DNA of 39,344 bases, taken from positions 1 to 39,344 of the forward strand of contig NZ_LQYA01000049.1 in assembly GCF_001531445.1 (NCBI RefSeq), read 5' to 3'. Shown here one piece after another: positions 27,215 through 36,343 of the stretch (its first letter is position 1; the number at the start of each line of letters is the position of its first letter). Source of the DNA: Sporosarcina koreensis. GTDB lineage: Bacteria; Bacillota; Bacilli; Bacillales_A; Planococcaceae. The notes under the pieces were generated by a model. The model was not told the DNA's origin. It searched no databases and saw only the letters and a program-made list of their open reading frames with translations. Position numbers and translations under genes: made by a program.

Positions 27215-28042
27215 TCATTTCGTCAATTGAGCTACTGAGTTTTTTCGACTCTCTATTTCTTCCCATGAATATTCCAAGACTTGCTCCTGATCTGCCAGAT
27301 TCACTTGCAAAATTCGCTCAAGCAAATTCAAGCCGACCACTTTCCCCGGCCCTTCAGGGGTTTGAACCCGCTCCCCGATATCAGGCATGAGGGCTTTGGC
27401 CTCTTCATATTCATCGTTTTCATATTTCAGGCAACACATGAGGCGACCGCATAATCCGGAGATTTTAGATGGATTGAGCGAAAGGTTTTGATCCTTCGCC
27501 ATCTTGATGGACACAGGTTCAAAATCGCCCAGGAATGTCGAACAGCAAAGCATTCTTCCGCACGGTCCAATTCCACCGAGCATTTTCGCCTCATCACGGA
27601 CGCCGATTTGACGCAATTCGATACGTGTTCGGAAAATGGCGGCGAGATCCTTTACAAGATTCCGGAAATCGACCCGGCCTTCCGCTGTGAAATAAAAGAC
27701 GATCTTATTGCGATCAAATGTATATTCCACATCGACAAGCTTCATTTCCAGTTCATGCTCCCGTATCTTCTCGACACATTTGCCGAAAGCCTGCTCAGCA
27801 TCCGTCCGATTTTCATCCACTTGGATCTGGTCTTCTACAAGTGCCTTGCGGATGATTTTCTTAAGTGGCAAGACGACGTCATTTTCATCGACTTCCCTCA
27901 CAGGACTCGCAACTTTTCCGTATTCGATTCCTCGGGCTGTCTCGACGATGACATAATCATCGACATCTAGCGGATAATCGAGAGGATCGAAATAATATAT
28001 TTTACCCGCTTTTTTAAAGCGGACACCTACAACATTATACAA
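27215..28042 (-). CDS. ricT: PSP1-domain protein RicT (YaaT)
   Basis: Part of the Y-complex (with YlbF and YmcA) that promotes RNase Y processing and, in B. subtilis, sporulation and competence. The 275-aa protein carries the PSP1 cysteine cluster GPCGRMLCCSTFL ... GLCGRLMCCLKYE that binds an Fe-S cluster in the family. The TTG start at 28042 has AGGAGGGG upstream and overlaps holB by 8 bp. Confidence 0.97.
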   Translation of the reverse strand: MYNVVGVRFKKAGKIYYFDPLDYPLDVDDYVIVETARGIEYGKVASPVREVDENDVVLPLKKIIRKALVEDQIQVDENRTDAEQAFGKCVEKIREHELEMKLVDVEYTFDRNKIVFYFTAEGRVDFRNLVKDLAAIFRTRIELRQIGVRDEAKMLGGIGPCGRMLCCSTFLGDFEPVSIKMAKDQNLSLNPSKISGLCGRLMCCLKYENDEYEEAKALMPDIGERVQTPEGPGKVVGLNLLERILQVNLADQEQVLEYSWEEIESRKNSVAQLTK

Positions 28043-29039
28043 GCGTTAACCCCTCCTGCAAATTGAGCACCAGCTGTTCCATTAAAAGTGTACGGTTCAT
28101 ATTGCCGTACAGCTTTTTCTTCGCTTGCAGAATCGCTTCCATATTAGCTGAAAGACGGCTGTATGTCATCTTCATCGATAGCCCCCGGAACATCTGCTGT
28201 TGATCGGGAAACGTCAATTCCGATTGAAGTCCGGCCTTTAACGAGACGATATCACGGTAGGCATAGAGAAGCAAGTCAAGACCACGTTCCACGTCTTCCT
28301 TCTCTTTCATTGCCGGCAGCCATTCCGATTGGACGAATAGAAGCGCTTCATGTACATTGCGATCTGATGCTTCAATCAATTTTAACACTGTTTTTCGCAT
28401 GTGTGCAAATTGATCATTTTCCGCAAGCTGTTTCGCTTGCCCGATATCCGCTGTCATCATTGTAACCGTTGCAGCCATCGATGCGGTAATCCCTGCATCG
28501 GTCAATTTTGCAATCATCTCTTCCCGCCGTGGCGGAAGAAAGCTGACACGCTGGCACCGGGATTGGATGGTCGGGAGAATCGACTGATAGGAATCGGTCA
28601 GAAGTATTGCCGTCACTTCTCCTTCCGGTTCTTCCAAGAACTTCAAAAGTGTATTGGCAGCCGAAACATTCATCCGATCCGCTCGGGATATGATATACAG
28701 TTTACGTCCAGGCTCATACCCTTTTCTCGTCATTTTCATGATTAACGAAGACATTTGTTCTTTTTTAATATCTTGTCCATCCGGTTCGATTTTCGTCACA
28801 TTCGGGTGATTCCCTGATGCTACCCGTTTACAATTGCGACATGTTTCACATGGAACAGCATTTTGGGGCCTCTCGCAAAGCAAAAGCTTCGCAAAATGGA
28901 TGGCTGCCTCTTCTTTTCCAGTGCCCGCCTCGCCATCGAATAGATAGGCGTGACCAATCCGGTTATTCCGGTAGGTCGCCTCAAGTCTGTCGATGACGGC
29001 CTTTTGCCTCCGCCTGATGCTATTTTCCATGCCTTCCAT
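28035..29039 (-). CDS. holB: DNA polymerase III delta' subunit
   Basis: Subunit of the clamp loader. At 334 aa it has the AAA+ fold with a Walker A (GEAGTGKEEAA, about residues 35-45), the zinc-binding CETCRNCKRVASGNHP, and the SRC motif (QSRCQRVSF). Start ATG 29039 has AAGGAGG; the upstream in-frame extension covers that site. It follows yaaR and precedes ricT as in B. subtilis. Confidence 0.96.
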   Translation of the reverse strand: MEGMENSIRRRQKAVIDRLEATYRNNRIGHAYLFDGEAGTGKEEAAIHFAKLLLCERPQNAVPCETCRNCKRVASGNHPNVTKIEPDGQDIKKEQMSSLIMKMTRKGYEPGRKLYIISRADRMNVSAANTLLKFLEEPEGEVTAILLTDSYQSILPTIQSRCQRVSFLPPRREEMIAKLTDAGITASMAATVTMMTADIGQAKQLAENDQFAHMRKTVLKLIEASDRNVHEALLFVQSEWLPAMKEKEDVERGLDLLLYAYRDIVSLKAGLQSELTFPDQQQMFRGLSMKMTYSRLSANMEAILQAKKKLYGNMNRTLLMEQLVLNLQEGLTLV

Positions 29040-29081
29040 GCTTGTACCTCCTTGCTCCAAAAAACGTGTAAAAACACACGC

Positions 29082-29522
29082 TCATCTATATATATTAATG
29101 AGAAGTCCTTTGATTTCCCCGATCTTCCCTAATAACTCGACAGATGTCTGTTCATCATTCAATAAAGCTTCCGCCAATTCAATGAGCTTCTCATCGATCG
29201 TTTGAACAATGTTCAATCGTCGTCCTTCGCCGAATTGATTCCACGTATGAGATTGCTTCAACCCCAGTCCGGATTCAACCGATTCCTTGAGAAAACGGCG
29301 GACGAGCATCTTGAATTTTGCCATATCCCGTAAATTCCGTGAACGGGCAAGACGGTCCCCTGCGGAAGAAATATCTCCAAGAAGTCTTGTAATCTGTTCC
29401 CCGTGCAAGCGTGCTTCCTGTTTCAGAACCATTTGACCGAACCGGGCGTTCCCTTGCGTCGTGCGCAATGGATCGTTTCTAAGCTTATCGGGCCCGGTCC
29501 GGAACTCTCCATTCACTTTCAT
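29082..29522 (-). CDS. yaaR: YaaR, DUF327 protein
   Basis: Conserved 146-aa protein of unknown function. The N-terminus is polar; the rest is predicted helical, with RDMAKFKMLVRRFLKESVESG and WNQFGEGRRLNIVQTIDEKLIELAEALL. It always accompanies darA and holB in Bacillales. No catalytic motif is recognised. Confidence 0.9.
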   Translation of the reverse strand: MKVNGEFRTGPDKLRNDPLRTTQGNARFGQMVLKQEARLHGEQITRLLGDISSAGDRLARSRNLRDMAKFKMLVRRFLKESVESGLGLKQSHTWNQFGEGRRLNIVQTIDEKLIELAEALLNDEQTSVELLGKIGEIKGLLINIYR

Positions 29523-29542
29523 GTTTACATCACCTCATTTCA

Positions 29543-29908
<366 letters not shown>

Positions 29909-29913
29909 TCAAA

Positions 29914-30049
29914 CTGTTGATTTGCGCTTCAGGCGGATGCTTTCCGGGGGGCGGGCGGTGAGCCTCCTCGGTCGCTTCGCGACACTGCGGGGTCTCACCT
30001 GTCCCGCTTATCCCCCCAGGAGTCGCCGCCTTACGCTACAATCAACGGT
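29914..30049. repeat. Long GC-rich palindromic repeat element
   Basis: A 135-bp imperfect palindrome. Outer arms GTTGATT (29916-29922) and AATCAAC (30040-30046); next GCGCTTCAGGCGG pairs with CCGCCTTACGC; then GGGGGGCGGGCGGTGAG pairs with the TCTCACCTGTCCCGC-CCCCCC side; at the centre GTCGC-TTC-GCGAC. Its high GC stands out from the AT-rich flanks. Similar long palindromes are common between genes of Bacillaceae and Planococcaceae. It carries no gene. It would form a cruciform or a folded RNA. Confidence 0.85.
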
Positions 30050-30112
30050 AAATACTTATAATAAACAATCAAGTTCCAAATCAAGTAGCTAGAAGCCCTC
30101 TACTATATTATA

Positions 30113-30757
30113 TCATGAATCCTGTTTATTAATGAGTTGAGAACTTATAATTTTCCAAACATTTTCAGTTACTTCAGATAATGGTTTGCTGGCGTCGGTT
30201 TTGATGATGCGGTTTGGGTATTTTTGCAGTAGCAAGTCATATCCTTCGTATACTTTTTGATGGAATTGCAATGTTTCATTGTCGAGGCGGTTTTGTTCGC
30301 GTTCGCCGCTGTTAGAAATTCGCTTGAGACCTTCCTCCGGTGAGATATCGAAGAAGATGGTTACGTCGGGCATCGTTTCTCCGATGGCAAATGAGTTGAT
30401 CGTCATGACCTCCTCCATGCCAAGCCCTCTTGCATAGCCTTGGTAGGCGAGTGAGCTGTCGATGAAACGGTCGCAGAGGACGATTTTTCCTTCATTCATG
30501 GAAGGGATGATTCGTTCGACGAGATGCTGTCTGCGTGCTGCGGCATACAGGAGCGCCTCTGTCATGCCGTCCATTTCCTGGTGTTCATTGTCGTGTATGA
30601 TTTCCCGTATTTTTTCAGAGATGCGGATGCCTCCTGGTTCACGGGTTAGAATCGCCTTTTTGCCTTCTTGCTCTAGTCTCTTATAGATTTCTGCAATGAC
30701 AGTCGTTTTTCCTGCCCCTTCAGGACCTTCAAATGTAATAAATTTTCCTTTTGACAT
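30113..30757 (-). CDS. tmk: Thymidylate kinase, internal start in the fusion frame
   Basis: Phosphorylates dTMP to dTDP, essential for DNA synthesis. This part begins [19 protein letters not shown] with Walker A (GPEGAGKT at 10-17), contains the DRF dTMP-binding motif ([13 protein letters not shown]), and the LID-type [14 protein letters not shown]. It is 214 aa, the normal length of the stand-alone enzyme. TTGGAGG and an ATG at 30757 within the upstream gene give a proper internal ribosome site, so independent translation of Tmk is likely even though no stop codon separates it from the decarboxylase. Confidence 0.93.
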   Translation of the reverse strand: MSKGKFITFEGPEGAGKTTVIAEIYKRLEQEGKKAILTREPGGIRISEKIREIIHDNEHQEMDGMTEALLYAAARRQHLVERIIPSMNEGKIVLCDRFIDSSLAYQGYARGLGMEEVMTINSFAIGETMPDVTIFFDISPEEGLKRISNSGEREQNRLDNETLQFHQKVYEGYDLLLQKYPNRIIKTDASKPLSEVTENVWKIISSQLINKQDS

Positions 30758-32197
30758 GTTTGATTCCTCCAACCTTCGTTTCAATACAAATAGCTCTCTT
30801 TCGGCAAGACGGACAGTTCCTTGAAATCTTGCTCCTGCCTTCATCAATACCGATAATGCTTGGATGTGGCTTTCCTTTATCTCCTCGCCTTTAATCAATA
30901 ACGGGATGCCTGGAGGATAAGGGATGACAGATGCCGCTGCGATACGTCCCTCTGCTTCATCCATTGGTATCCATTCGGTTTCCATGTCTGTTAAAGCGGA
31001 TGGAGGGTATGCAAGCGTGGAGATGCCATCAGGCCAAGCAGTTAAGTTTATGGAAATAGGGGTATCTTCTACTTTACCCAAGTTAGTGACTGCTGCAACC
31101 ATTTTCTCCTTCCAAGCTTGTATTGGAGGAATGGATTGCTCGTTCCACAACGGTACTATGAATAATACTTGATAGGGATCTGCGAGTTCCGCGTACATCC
31201 CTTCTGCTTCCAGGGCTGCTTGCAATGCGAAGCCGGAATGCCCTTCAGCACGTATCAACAGCTTTAATGGATCGTCCGTCTCCACGATCTCTAGGTAATC
31301 GATTTCCTTTAGCTCCTGGATGAATGAAGAGCGCAATTCCCTGAATTTACTTTTATCGTTCTCCTTATAGGAAGCCGCATATGCCCTCGCATCGTCTAAG
31401 GAGGCCATAATTACATACGATGGGCTGCTGGATTGCAGCATTTGTAAATAATGCGCAATTTTCTTTTCGGAAATGAGCTCCGAACGAACGTGCAAAAAAG
31501 ATCCCATCGTCATGGCCGGCAATGTCTTATGTGCGGAATGCACGACAGCGTCCGCCCCCAATTCGATGGAGGAACGCGGAAACGGCTCGCCGATAATGAA
31601 ATGCGCGCCGTGTGCTTCATCGACCAAAACGGGGACGGAGCGGGAATGGCATAGTTCGATAATCGTTTGCAACCCCTCCCCCGTTACACCGTAATACGTC
31701 GGATACGTCAGAATGATGGCTTTCGCGTGCGGGTGTGCAGCGAGTGCTTCTTCCACTTGGTCCGGTGTTAGAACGCCTGGAGTACGAGTATGCGCATCCC
31801 ACCGGGGGCTGAGCAGTACGGGACGGGCTCCCGTCAATTCGATCGCATGGAAGACCGATTTATGGGCGTTGCGCTGAACGATTATCGTGTCGTCCGCCTG
31901 GCAAGCGGCATAGATCATCGCCAAATTGCCGACCGTCGAGCCGTTGACGAGGAAAAAGCTCCTATTTGACTGATATAGAGAAGATAAAAGGCTTTCAGCT
32001 TCTCGAATGACCCCTTCCGCTTCATGAAGATCGTCTAATCCGGTAAGCTCGGTAAAATCAAACGACAAAGAAGCCTGCATTTCACTTGGCAAGTTGGAAA
32101 GAACTCCATGCTTATGCCCCGGCACGTGAAAGGAAACCGGATTTTGTTCTTTTAACAATTGCAATGCCTGCACGAGCGGGCGATCGATTTGCTTCAT
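30113..32197 (-). CDS. Fusion of YaaO-type lysine/arginine/ornithine decarboxylase with thymidylate kinase
   Basis: One uninterrupted 694-aa frame. Residues 1-480 are a PLP-dependent fold-type I decarboxylase of the YaaO kind: HVPGHKHG near 24-31, DEAHGAH (193-199), and the Schiff-base lysine in SAHKT (Lys224), then the C-terminal domain ([13 protein letters not shown]). Residues 481-694 are a complete thymidylate kinase. B. subtilis has yaaO directly upstream of tmk as separate genes, so the fusion came from loss of the yaaO stop. The decarboxylase start ATG 32197 has GGAAGTGG upstream. Either a true fusion or two overlapping products is possible. Confidence 0.85.
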   Translation of the reverse strand: MKQIDRPLVQALQLLKEQNPVSFHVPGHKHGVLSNLPSEMQASLSFDFTELTGLDDLHEAEGVIREAESLLSSLYQSNRSFFLVNGSTVGNLAMIYAACQADDTIIVQRNAHKSVFHAIELTGARPVLLSPRWDAHTRTPGVLTPDQVEEALAAHPHAKAIILTYPTYYGVTGEGLQTIIELCHSRSVPVLVDEAHGAHFIIGEPFPRSSIELGADAVVHSAHKTLPAMTMGSFLHVRSELISEKKIAHYLQMLQSSSPSYVIMASLDDARAYAASYKENDKSKFRELRSSFIQELKEIDYLEIVETDDPLKLLIRAEGHSGFALQAALEAEGMYAELADPYQVLFIVPLWNEQSIPPIQAWKEKMVAAVTNLGKVEDTPISINLTAWPDGISTLAYPPSALTDMETEWIPMDEAEGRIAAASVIPYPPGIPLLIKGEEIKESHIQALSVLMKAGARFQGTVRLAERELFVLKRRLEESNMSKGKFITFEGPEGAGKTTVIAEIYKRLEQEGKKAILTREPGGIRISEKIREIIHDNEHQEMDGMTEALLYAAARRQHLVERIIPSMNEGKIVLCDRFIDSSLAYQGYARGLGMEEVMTINSFAIGETMPDVTIFFDISPEEGLKRISNSGEREQNRLDNETLQFHQKVYEGYDLLLQKYPNRIIKTDASKPLSEVTENVWKIISSQLINKQDS

Positions 32198-32226
32198 TCA
32201 ACGTTCCACTTCCTTTACTTCCTACT

Positions 32227-32232
32227 ATTATA
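32227..32232 (-). promoter_or_regulatory. Candidate -10 box ahead of the decarboxylase-tmk frame
   Basis: TATAAT on the minus strand, 30 bp before the start codon. A matching -35 at the usual 17 bp is not visible, so the promoter call is tentative. Confidence 0.35.
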
Positions 32233-32246
32233 AAGGAGGGAACGTG

Positions 32247-32272
32247 AAAAGACACCGGATATCTCCGGTGTC
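32247..32272 (-). terminator. Terminator of the ABC exporter operon
   Basis: Perfect 9-bp arms GACACCGGA and TCCGGTGTC with a TATC loop, followed by TTTT leftwards. The hairpin overlaps the end of the stop codon of the last permease gene. Confidence 0.88.
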
Positions 32273-33419
32273 ATACGGCTTTCATTCTCGATAAACCTAC
32301 AGAAAGGAAAATAGCCGCAAATCCAAGTAACATAGCAATCGGCATGAGGATATCCCCTATGGTACCGCCTTCAGTAATCAGCGTCGTAAATCCTTCCATC
32401 GCCCATGTCTGCGGAACGAAATTGGCGATTTTCTGCATAGCGTCCGGTACCATGCTGATCGGCCAATAGACGCCGCCCAGCATACAGGTCGAAATAATAA
32501 CCAATGTGCCGATGGCGTTCTGCTGTTCGACCGTTTTCACGAAACCTGCAATCGCTATTCCGAGACCGACGACACAAAGGAGCAAGGCCGTGACGAGGAG
32601 AAACAATGCTACCGGTGACCCCCAATTGACGTCAAACAGCGTGGACGATAGCAGGATCAGCAGGAAAAACTGGATCCATCCGACAATGAAGAACGAGAGA
32701 AAATAGCCAAGCATCACTTGAAGACGGGTGACGGGCGTCGTGAACAATCTCAACCAAATTCCCGTCTGCCTTGCCTCTAGCAGTATACCTGTCATCGAAA
32801 GCATCATGATCATAACGAACATGATCGAAAATCCTGCGGAGCTATAGGATATGCCCATCATCGGATTTCCAGTAGATGTACTTGTTTTTTGTTCAGTCCA
32901 GACTTGGATCTGGCCCTCATTTTCCGTAAGCCGTTCGTAGACGGATTCCCAGCTTTCATTAAAATAAAGGCTTCCCACCTGTGCCGCTTCAACGTAAACG
33001 TCTACACCTTGCATCGCCTGATTTACTTGTTGTTTGACGAGAGGGGCAGTTGCCATGCCGGGAGAAGGTTGGAAGCTGATGGCCGGTTCTTCATTGCGCA
33101 GCTTAGTTGCAATGCCTTTTTCCAATCGTACAATGCCCTGCACCTCTTTATTCGCCAATAGCTCCTTCGCCTCGCTAGCTGCAACGAGCTCATACGTAAT
33201 CATTTCATCGAGCATCAGCTTGTGGATGATGTCCTTGGAAAGCGACGTCTGGTCCTCGTCAACCAATGCGATGCGGAACGAAACAGCAGTATCATTTCCA
33301 AACATACTGCCAAACAGAAACGTGAATAACAGCGGCATCCCGAACATTAAGACAAACGCCGATTTCTTCTTGAATGTCCGTCGGATTTCGAACAGGCAAA
33401 TCGATAAAACTTTCTTCAC
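32271..33419 (-). CDS. ABC-2 type transporter permease (second of two)
   Basis: Membrane part of an exporter of the YhgE/NatB or linearmycin-resistance (LnrN) kind. The 382-aa protein has one N-terminal membrane helix (about 20-40), a large extracellular domain (about 45-220), and five to six helices near the C-terminus (GFSIMFVMIMMLSMTGILLEARQTG, ...). The GTG start at 33419 follows AGGAGG by 8 bp; a GTG three codons earlier lies inside that site. It follows its partner permease by 12 bp. Substrate unknown; peptide or lipid-directed antibiotics are common for this class. Confidence 0.88.
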   Translation of the reverse strand: MKKVLSICLFEIRRTFKKKSAFVLMFGMPLLFTFLFGSMFGNDTAVSFRIALVDEDQTSLSKDIIHKLMLDEMITYELVAASEAKELLANKEVQGIVRLEKGIATKLRNEEPAISFQPSPGMATAPLVKQQVNQAMQGVDVYVEAAQVGSLYFNESWESVYERLTENEGQIQVWTEQKTSTSTGNPMMGISYSSAGFSIMFVMIMMLSMTGILLEARQTGIWLRLFTTPVTRLQVMLGYFLSFFIVGWIQFFLLILLSSTLFDVNWGSPVALFLLVTALLLCVVGLGIAIAGFVKTVEQQNAIGTLVIISTCMLGGVYWPISMVPDAMQKIANFVPQTWAMEGFTTLITEGGTIGDILMPIAMLLGFAAIFLSVGLSRMKAV

Positions 33420-33431
33420 ACCGCACACCTC

Positions 33432-34610
33432 CTAAGCAATCCGGCGCCTAAGCCGGAGGGAACTGATGAAAATAGATGTAACCCCGATACCGAACAAAAC
33501 CATTGCCGGCAACCATAGCGTGGACCAAGGCGTCCCTGTCATGATCGAAGTAAAGCTCGTCAATGCCCAAGAATTTGGCGTTGCCATGGCCATTTTTCGC
33601 ATGATTTCAGGGAATAAAGAGAGGGGCAGCATTGACCCTCCAAGCAATGCCAATACTTGGACACCCATTGTTCCGACAACATCCGCCATCTTCTCATTCG
33701 ACGTGAATGCGGCTACAACCATTGCCAATCCAGCTACCGAAAAAATATAGAAGAAGGTTATGAAAAGAATTTGCATGATGGATGAGCCCCAGTCGACGTT
33801 TAACAGAAAACGTGTAGCCACCATAAAAATCAAAAATTGTATCCAAGCAAATAAGATTGTGCCGATGAATTTCCCAGCCAGTACAGAGTGTACGGTAGTC
33901 GGTGTCATCAATAATCGTGACAGCGTTTCGCTCCGTCTCTCCTGATGAAACGATTTTCCGCCAGCCATTGCGTTGAATAGCAGGAACATCGCTGCCATGG
34001 CAGCAGCATAGTACTGCATGGAACTCACCGATTCTTCTTCTGGCGGTTCATTTACATAATTCCGTTGCTCATTCACCACTTTCTCTAACGAAGCGGCAAG
34101 TTCAGATTGGATTGCTGTCCGATCCTTCGATGACAATACCGCTGCCTCTGTCATGATGGATATTGTCGAGTTTGTAATCGCATGCGACATTTGAGCATAG
34201 GTTTCGATCAGCTGCCGAATGATCGCCGCACCCGTTTCTTGTCCTGAAACCGGCAGGATGACGGCACGCTCTTTCGCATCAATGCCCCATCCATCAGGCA
34301 AAAGCAAGCCTATATGCACTTCCCTGTCTTCTATCCATTCCATGAGCTGTTTTTCCGACTTCGCTTGCTCAACCGTGATGACAAGCGCATCATCGCCCAG
34401 CGTCTGGACGATGCTAGCTGTCATTGCGTTCCCTTCGGGTGTATAGACGCCTAAAATCGTTTCGGGCATTCTTCCGCCTCCCATCATCCCTTTCAAGGCG
34501 GAACCTAAAATGACCGTTAACAAGATTGGCATGAGAATCATCATGAGGATGGCTTTTCGATCCTTCAAGTGGGTCTTCGCGTCTTTAACGGCTATCAAAA
34601 GGCTTTTCAT
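33432..34610 (-). CDS. ABC-2 type transporter permease (first of two)
   Basis: The 392-aa protein has the same architecture as its neighbour: N-terminal helix (LLIAVKDAKTHLKDRKAILMMILMPILLTVILGSAL), extracellular domain, and a C-terminal six-helix ABC-2 module (MAAMFLLFNAMAGGKSFHQERRSETLSRLL...). The internal SETLSRLLMTPT stretch is the family's coupling-helix region and recurs as TGIWLRLFTTPV in the second permease. Two paralogous permeases usually form a heterodimer with a single ATPase. Start ATG 34610; 12 bp after the ATPase gene. Confidence 0.88.
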   Translation of the reverse strand: MKSLLIAVKDAKTHLKDRKAILMMILMPILLTVILGSALKGMMGGGRMPETILGVYTPEGNAMTASIVQTLGDDALVITVEQAKSEKQLMEWIEDREVHIGLLLPDGWGIDAKERAVILPVSGQETGAAIIRQLIETYAQMSHAITNSTISIMTEAAVLSSKDRTAIQSELAASLEKVVNEQRNYVNEPPEEESVSSMQYYAAAMAAMFLLFNAMAGGKSFHQERRSETLSRLLMTPTTVHSVLAGKFIGTILFAWIQFLIFMVATRFLLNVDWGSSIMQILFITFFYIFSVAGLAMVVAAFTSNEKMADVVGTMGVQVLALLGGSMLPLSLFPEIMRKMAMATPNSWALTSFTSIMTGTPWSTLWLPAMVLFGIGVTSIFISSLRLRRRIA

Positions 34611-34621
34611 TACAATCCCTC

Positions 34622-35554
34622 CTATTCACGCAAAGAGCGTCCCGTCAATTGCAAAAACAATGTCTCCAAATTGGCTTCCTTAAGTTGCATATTGTGTATC
34701 GCAATGCCCGATCGGCTAGCTAGCAGGATGACGTCCGAAACGATTTCCATTTCCGATTGCAAATGCACATCGATTTCCTCTGCAGGCTGGACAATGACCT
34801 TTTCCACCCCATTCAGCTGCTTTAACTGTTCGATAAATGAAGGACGCAAGGAATCGACTGTAAGCTTTAACACCCTTCCACCCGCCAAACGATTGCTTAA
34901 ATCCCTTTGGGTACCGCTTACGATGAGCTTCCCATCATCAATGATTGCAATCCGCTTGCAAAGATACTCGACCTCTTCCATATAATGACTTGTGTAAATG
35001 ACCGTCATTCCTTGTTCATTCAATGTTTTCACTGTCTCCAAAATATGATTCCTCGATTGGGGGTCGATGCCGACTGTCGGTTCATCCATAATGAGCAACT
35101 GTGGTTCATGCATGAGAGCGGCACCAATATTGATCCGCCGTTTCATCCCACCTGAAAAAGTTTCAATACGCCCTTTCGCCCGTTCAGTCAGCCCGACTTC
35201 TTCCAGCACTTCCTTCGCTCTCGTTTTTGCCGTATTCCCTGATAAGCCGTACATCCTTCCCCAAAAGATTAGATTATCGAGTGCCGACATCGTCGGATAG
35301 AGAGCGATGTCTTGTGGAACGACACCTATTATCTGCTTTGTTTCCTTCAAATGCCTGCCGACAAGCTTTCCATTAATAAGAATCTCACCCGCCCCATACG
35401 GAAGAAGTCCGCATATCATTGAAATGAGCGTCGACTTCCCGGCACCATTCGGACCGAGCAGCCCGAATGACTCCCCTTTTTCTACTTGAAATGAAATCCC
35501 TTTGATGATCTCATGCGCACCGAAACCTTTCTTCACATTCGAAAGTGTAAGCAT
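34622..35554 (-). CDS. ABC-2 exporter ATP-binding protein (DrrA/LnrL class)
   Basis: ATPase of the exporter, 310 aa. Walker A GPNGAGKST (about 34-42), Q-loop (VVPQDIAL), signature FSGGMKRR, Walker B LLIMDEPTVGIDP, and H-switch YTSHYMEE. The C-terminal 80 residues form an accessory domain found in drug-exporting ATPases of this class. It stands downstream of the two-component system, separated by the terminator at 35638-35666, so the exporter likely has its own promoter regulated by the response regulator. Confidence 0.94.
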   Translation of the reverse strand: MLTLSNVKKGFGAHEIIKGISFQVEKGESFGLLGPNGAGKSTLISMICGLLPYGAGEILINGKLVGRHLKETKQIIGVVPQDIALYPTMSALDNLIFWGRMYGLSGNTAKTRAKEVLEEVGLTERAKGRIETFSGGMKRRINIGAALMHEPQLLIMDEPTVGIDPQSRNHILETVKTLNEQGMTVIYTSHYMEEVEYLCKRIAIIDDGKLIVSGTQRDLSNRLAGGRVLKLTVDSLRPSFIEQLKQLNGVEKVIVQPAEEIDVHLQSEMEIVSDVILLASRSGIAIHNMQLKEANLETLFLQLTGRSLRE

Positions 35555-35637
35555 TCTTCACAGCCTCCTTCTTTACTTCCATCTTATTGGAGAGGCCTTT
35601 CCCTTACATCGAGCGCGCGATAGATTTTGAAGACATG

Positions 35638-35666
35638 AAAAAAACGGCATTGATGTGCCGTTTCTC
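35638..35666 (-). terminator. Terminator after the response regulator
   Basis: AAACGGCA pairs with TGCCGTTT, followed by a run of seven T (minus strand). Confidence 0.88.
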
Positions 35667-35689
35667 ATGTACATATGTAAAAAGTAATG

Positions 35690-36343
35690 TCAGAAAGTCG
35701 TAATGCCATGGCGTACTGCGTAAATGGCCGCTTGTGTGCGATCACGGAGCCCCAGCTTCTGAATGACGTTTGAAACATGGTTCTTAACCGTCCCTTCGGT
35801 AATGAATAATGCCTCTGCAATTTCTTTATTGTTCAGCCCTTCTCCAAGACGCGTTAGCACCTCCACTTCCCGGTCGGATAAATCCTCTATCCTTTCTGGC
35901 ATGTTAACAGTGCTGTGCTGACTCTTTATTCTTAGCTCCGCCAGCACTTGAGAAGTGAATTCCTTCGGCAAAACGACACCGCCATGATGGACGGTAAGAA
36001 TCGCCTGGACAATCGTATCTGTCGGCATATCCTTCAGCAAATACCCGCTCGCCCCTTCTTCAAGCGCATCGAAGATATATTCACTGTCGTTGAAAGTCGT
36101 CAATATCAATACTTTTACATCTGGAAAATTGTCCTTAAGTAACCTTGTCCCTTCGACCCCATTGACGCCGGGCATCCGGATATCCATTAACACGATATCC
36201 GGAAAGAAATCTGCAGTTTTATGTAACGCTTCTTTACCATCTGACGCCATCCCGACAACTTCAATCCCAGGCCGCAGTCCAAGCAGCGTGCTAAGCCCTT
36301 CCCGCACCAATGGCTGATCATCGACAATCATAATCTTTATCAT
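35690..36343 (-). CDS. NarL/LiaR-family response regulator
   Basis: Transcription factor, 217 aa. The receiver domain (about 1-125) has the acidic pair Asp8-Asp9 and the phospho-acceptor Asp54 (IVLMDIRMPG), plus Lys104-type KDMPTDT. The output is a LuxR-type helix-turn-helix (DLSDREVEVLTRLGEGLNNKEIAEAL, TVKNHVSNVIQKLGL). It overlaps the histidine kinase stop by four bases. Likely target: the adjacent exporter operon. Confidence 0.95.
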   Translation of the reverse strand: MIKIMIVDDQPLVREGLSTLLGLRPGIEVVGMASDGKEALHKTADFFPDIVLMDIRMPGVNGVEGTRLLKDNFPDVKVLILTTFNDSEYIFDALEEGASGYLLKDMPTDTIVQAILTVHHGGVVLPKEFTSQVLAELRIKSQHSTVNMPERIEDLSDREVEVLTRLGEGLNNKEIAEALFITEGTVKNHVSNVIQKLGLRDRTQAAIYAVRHGITTF

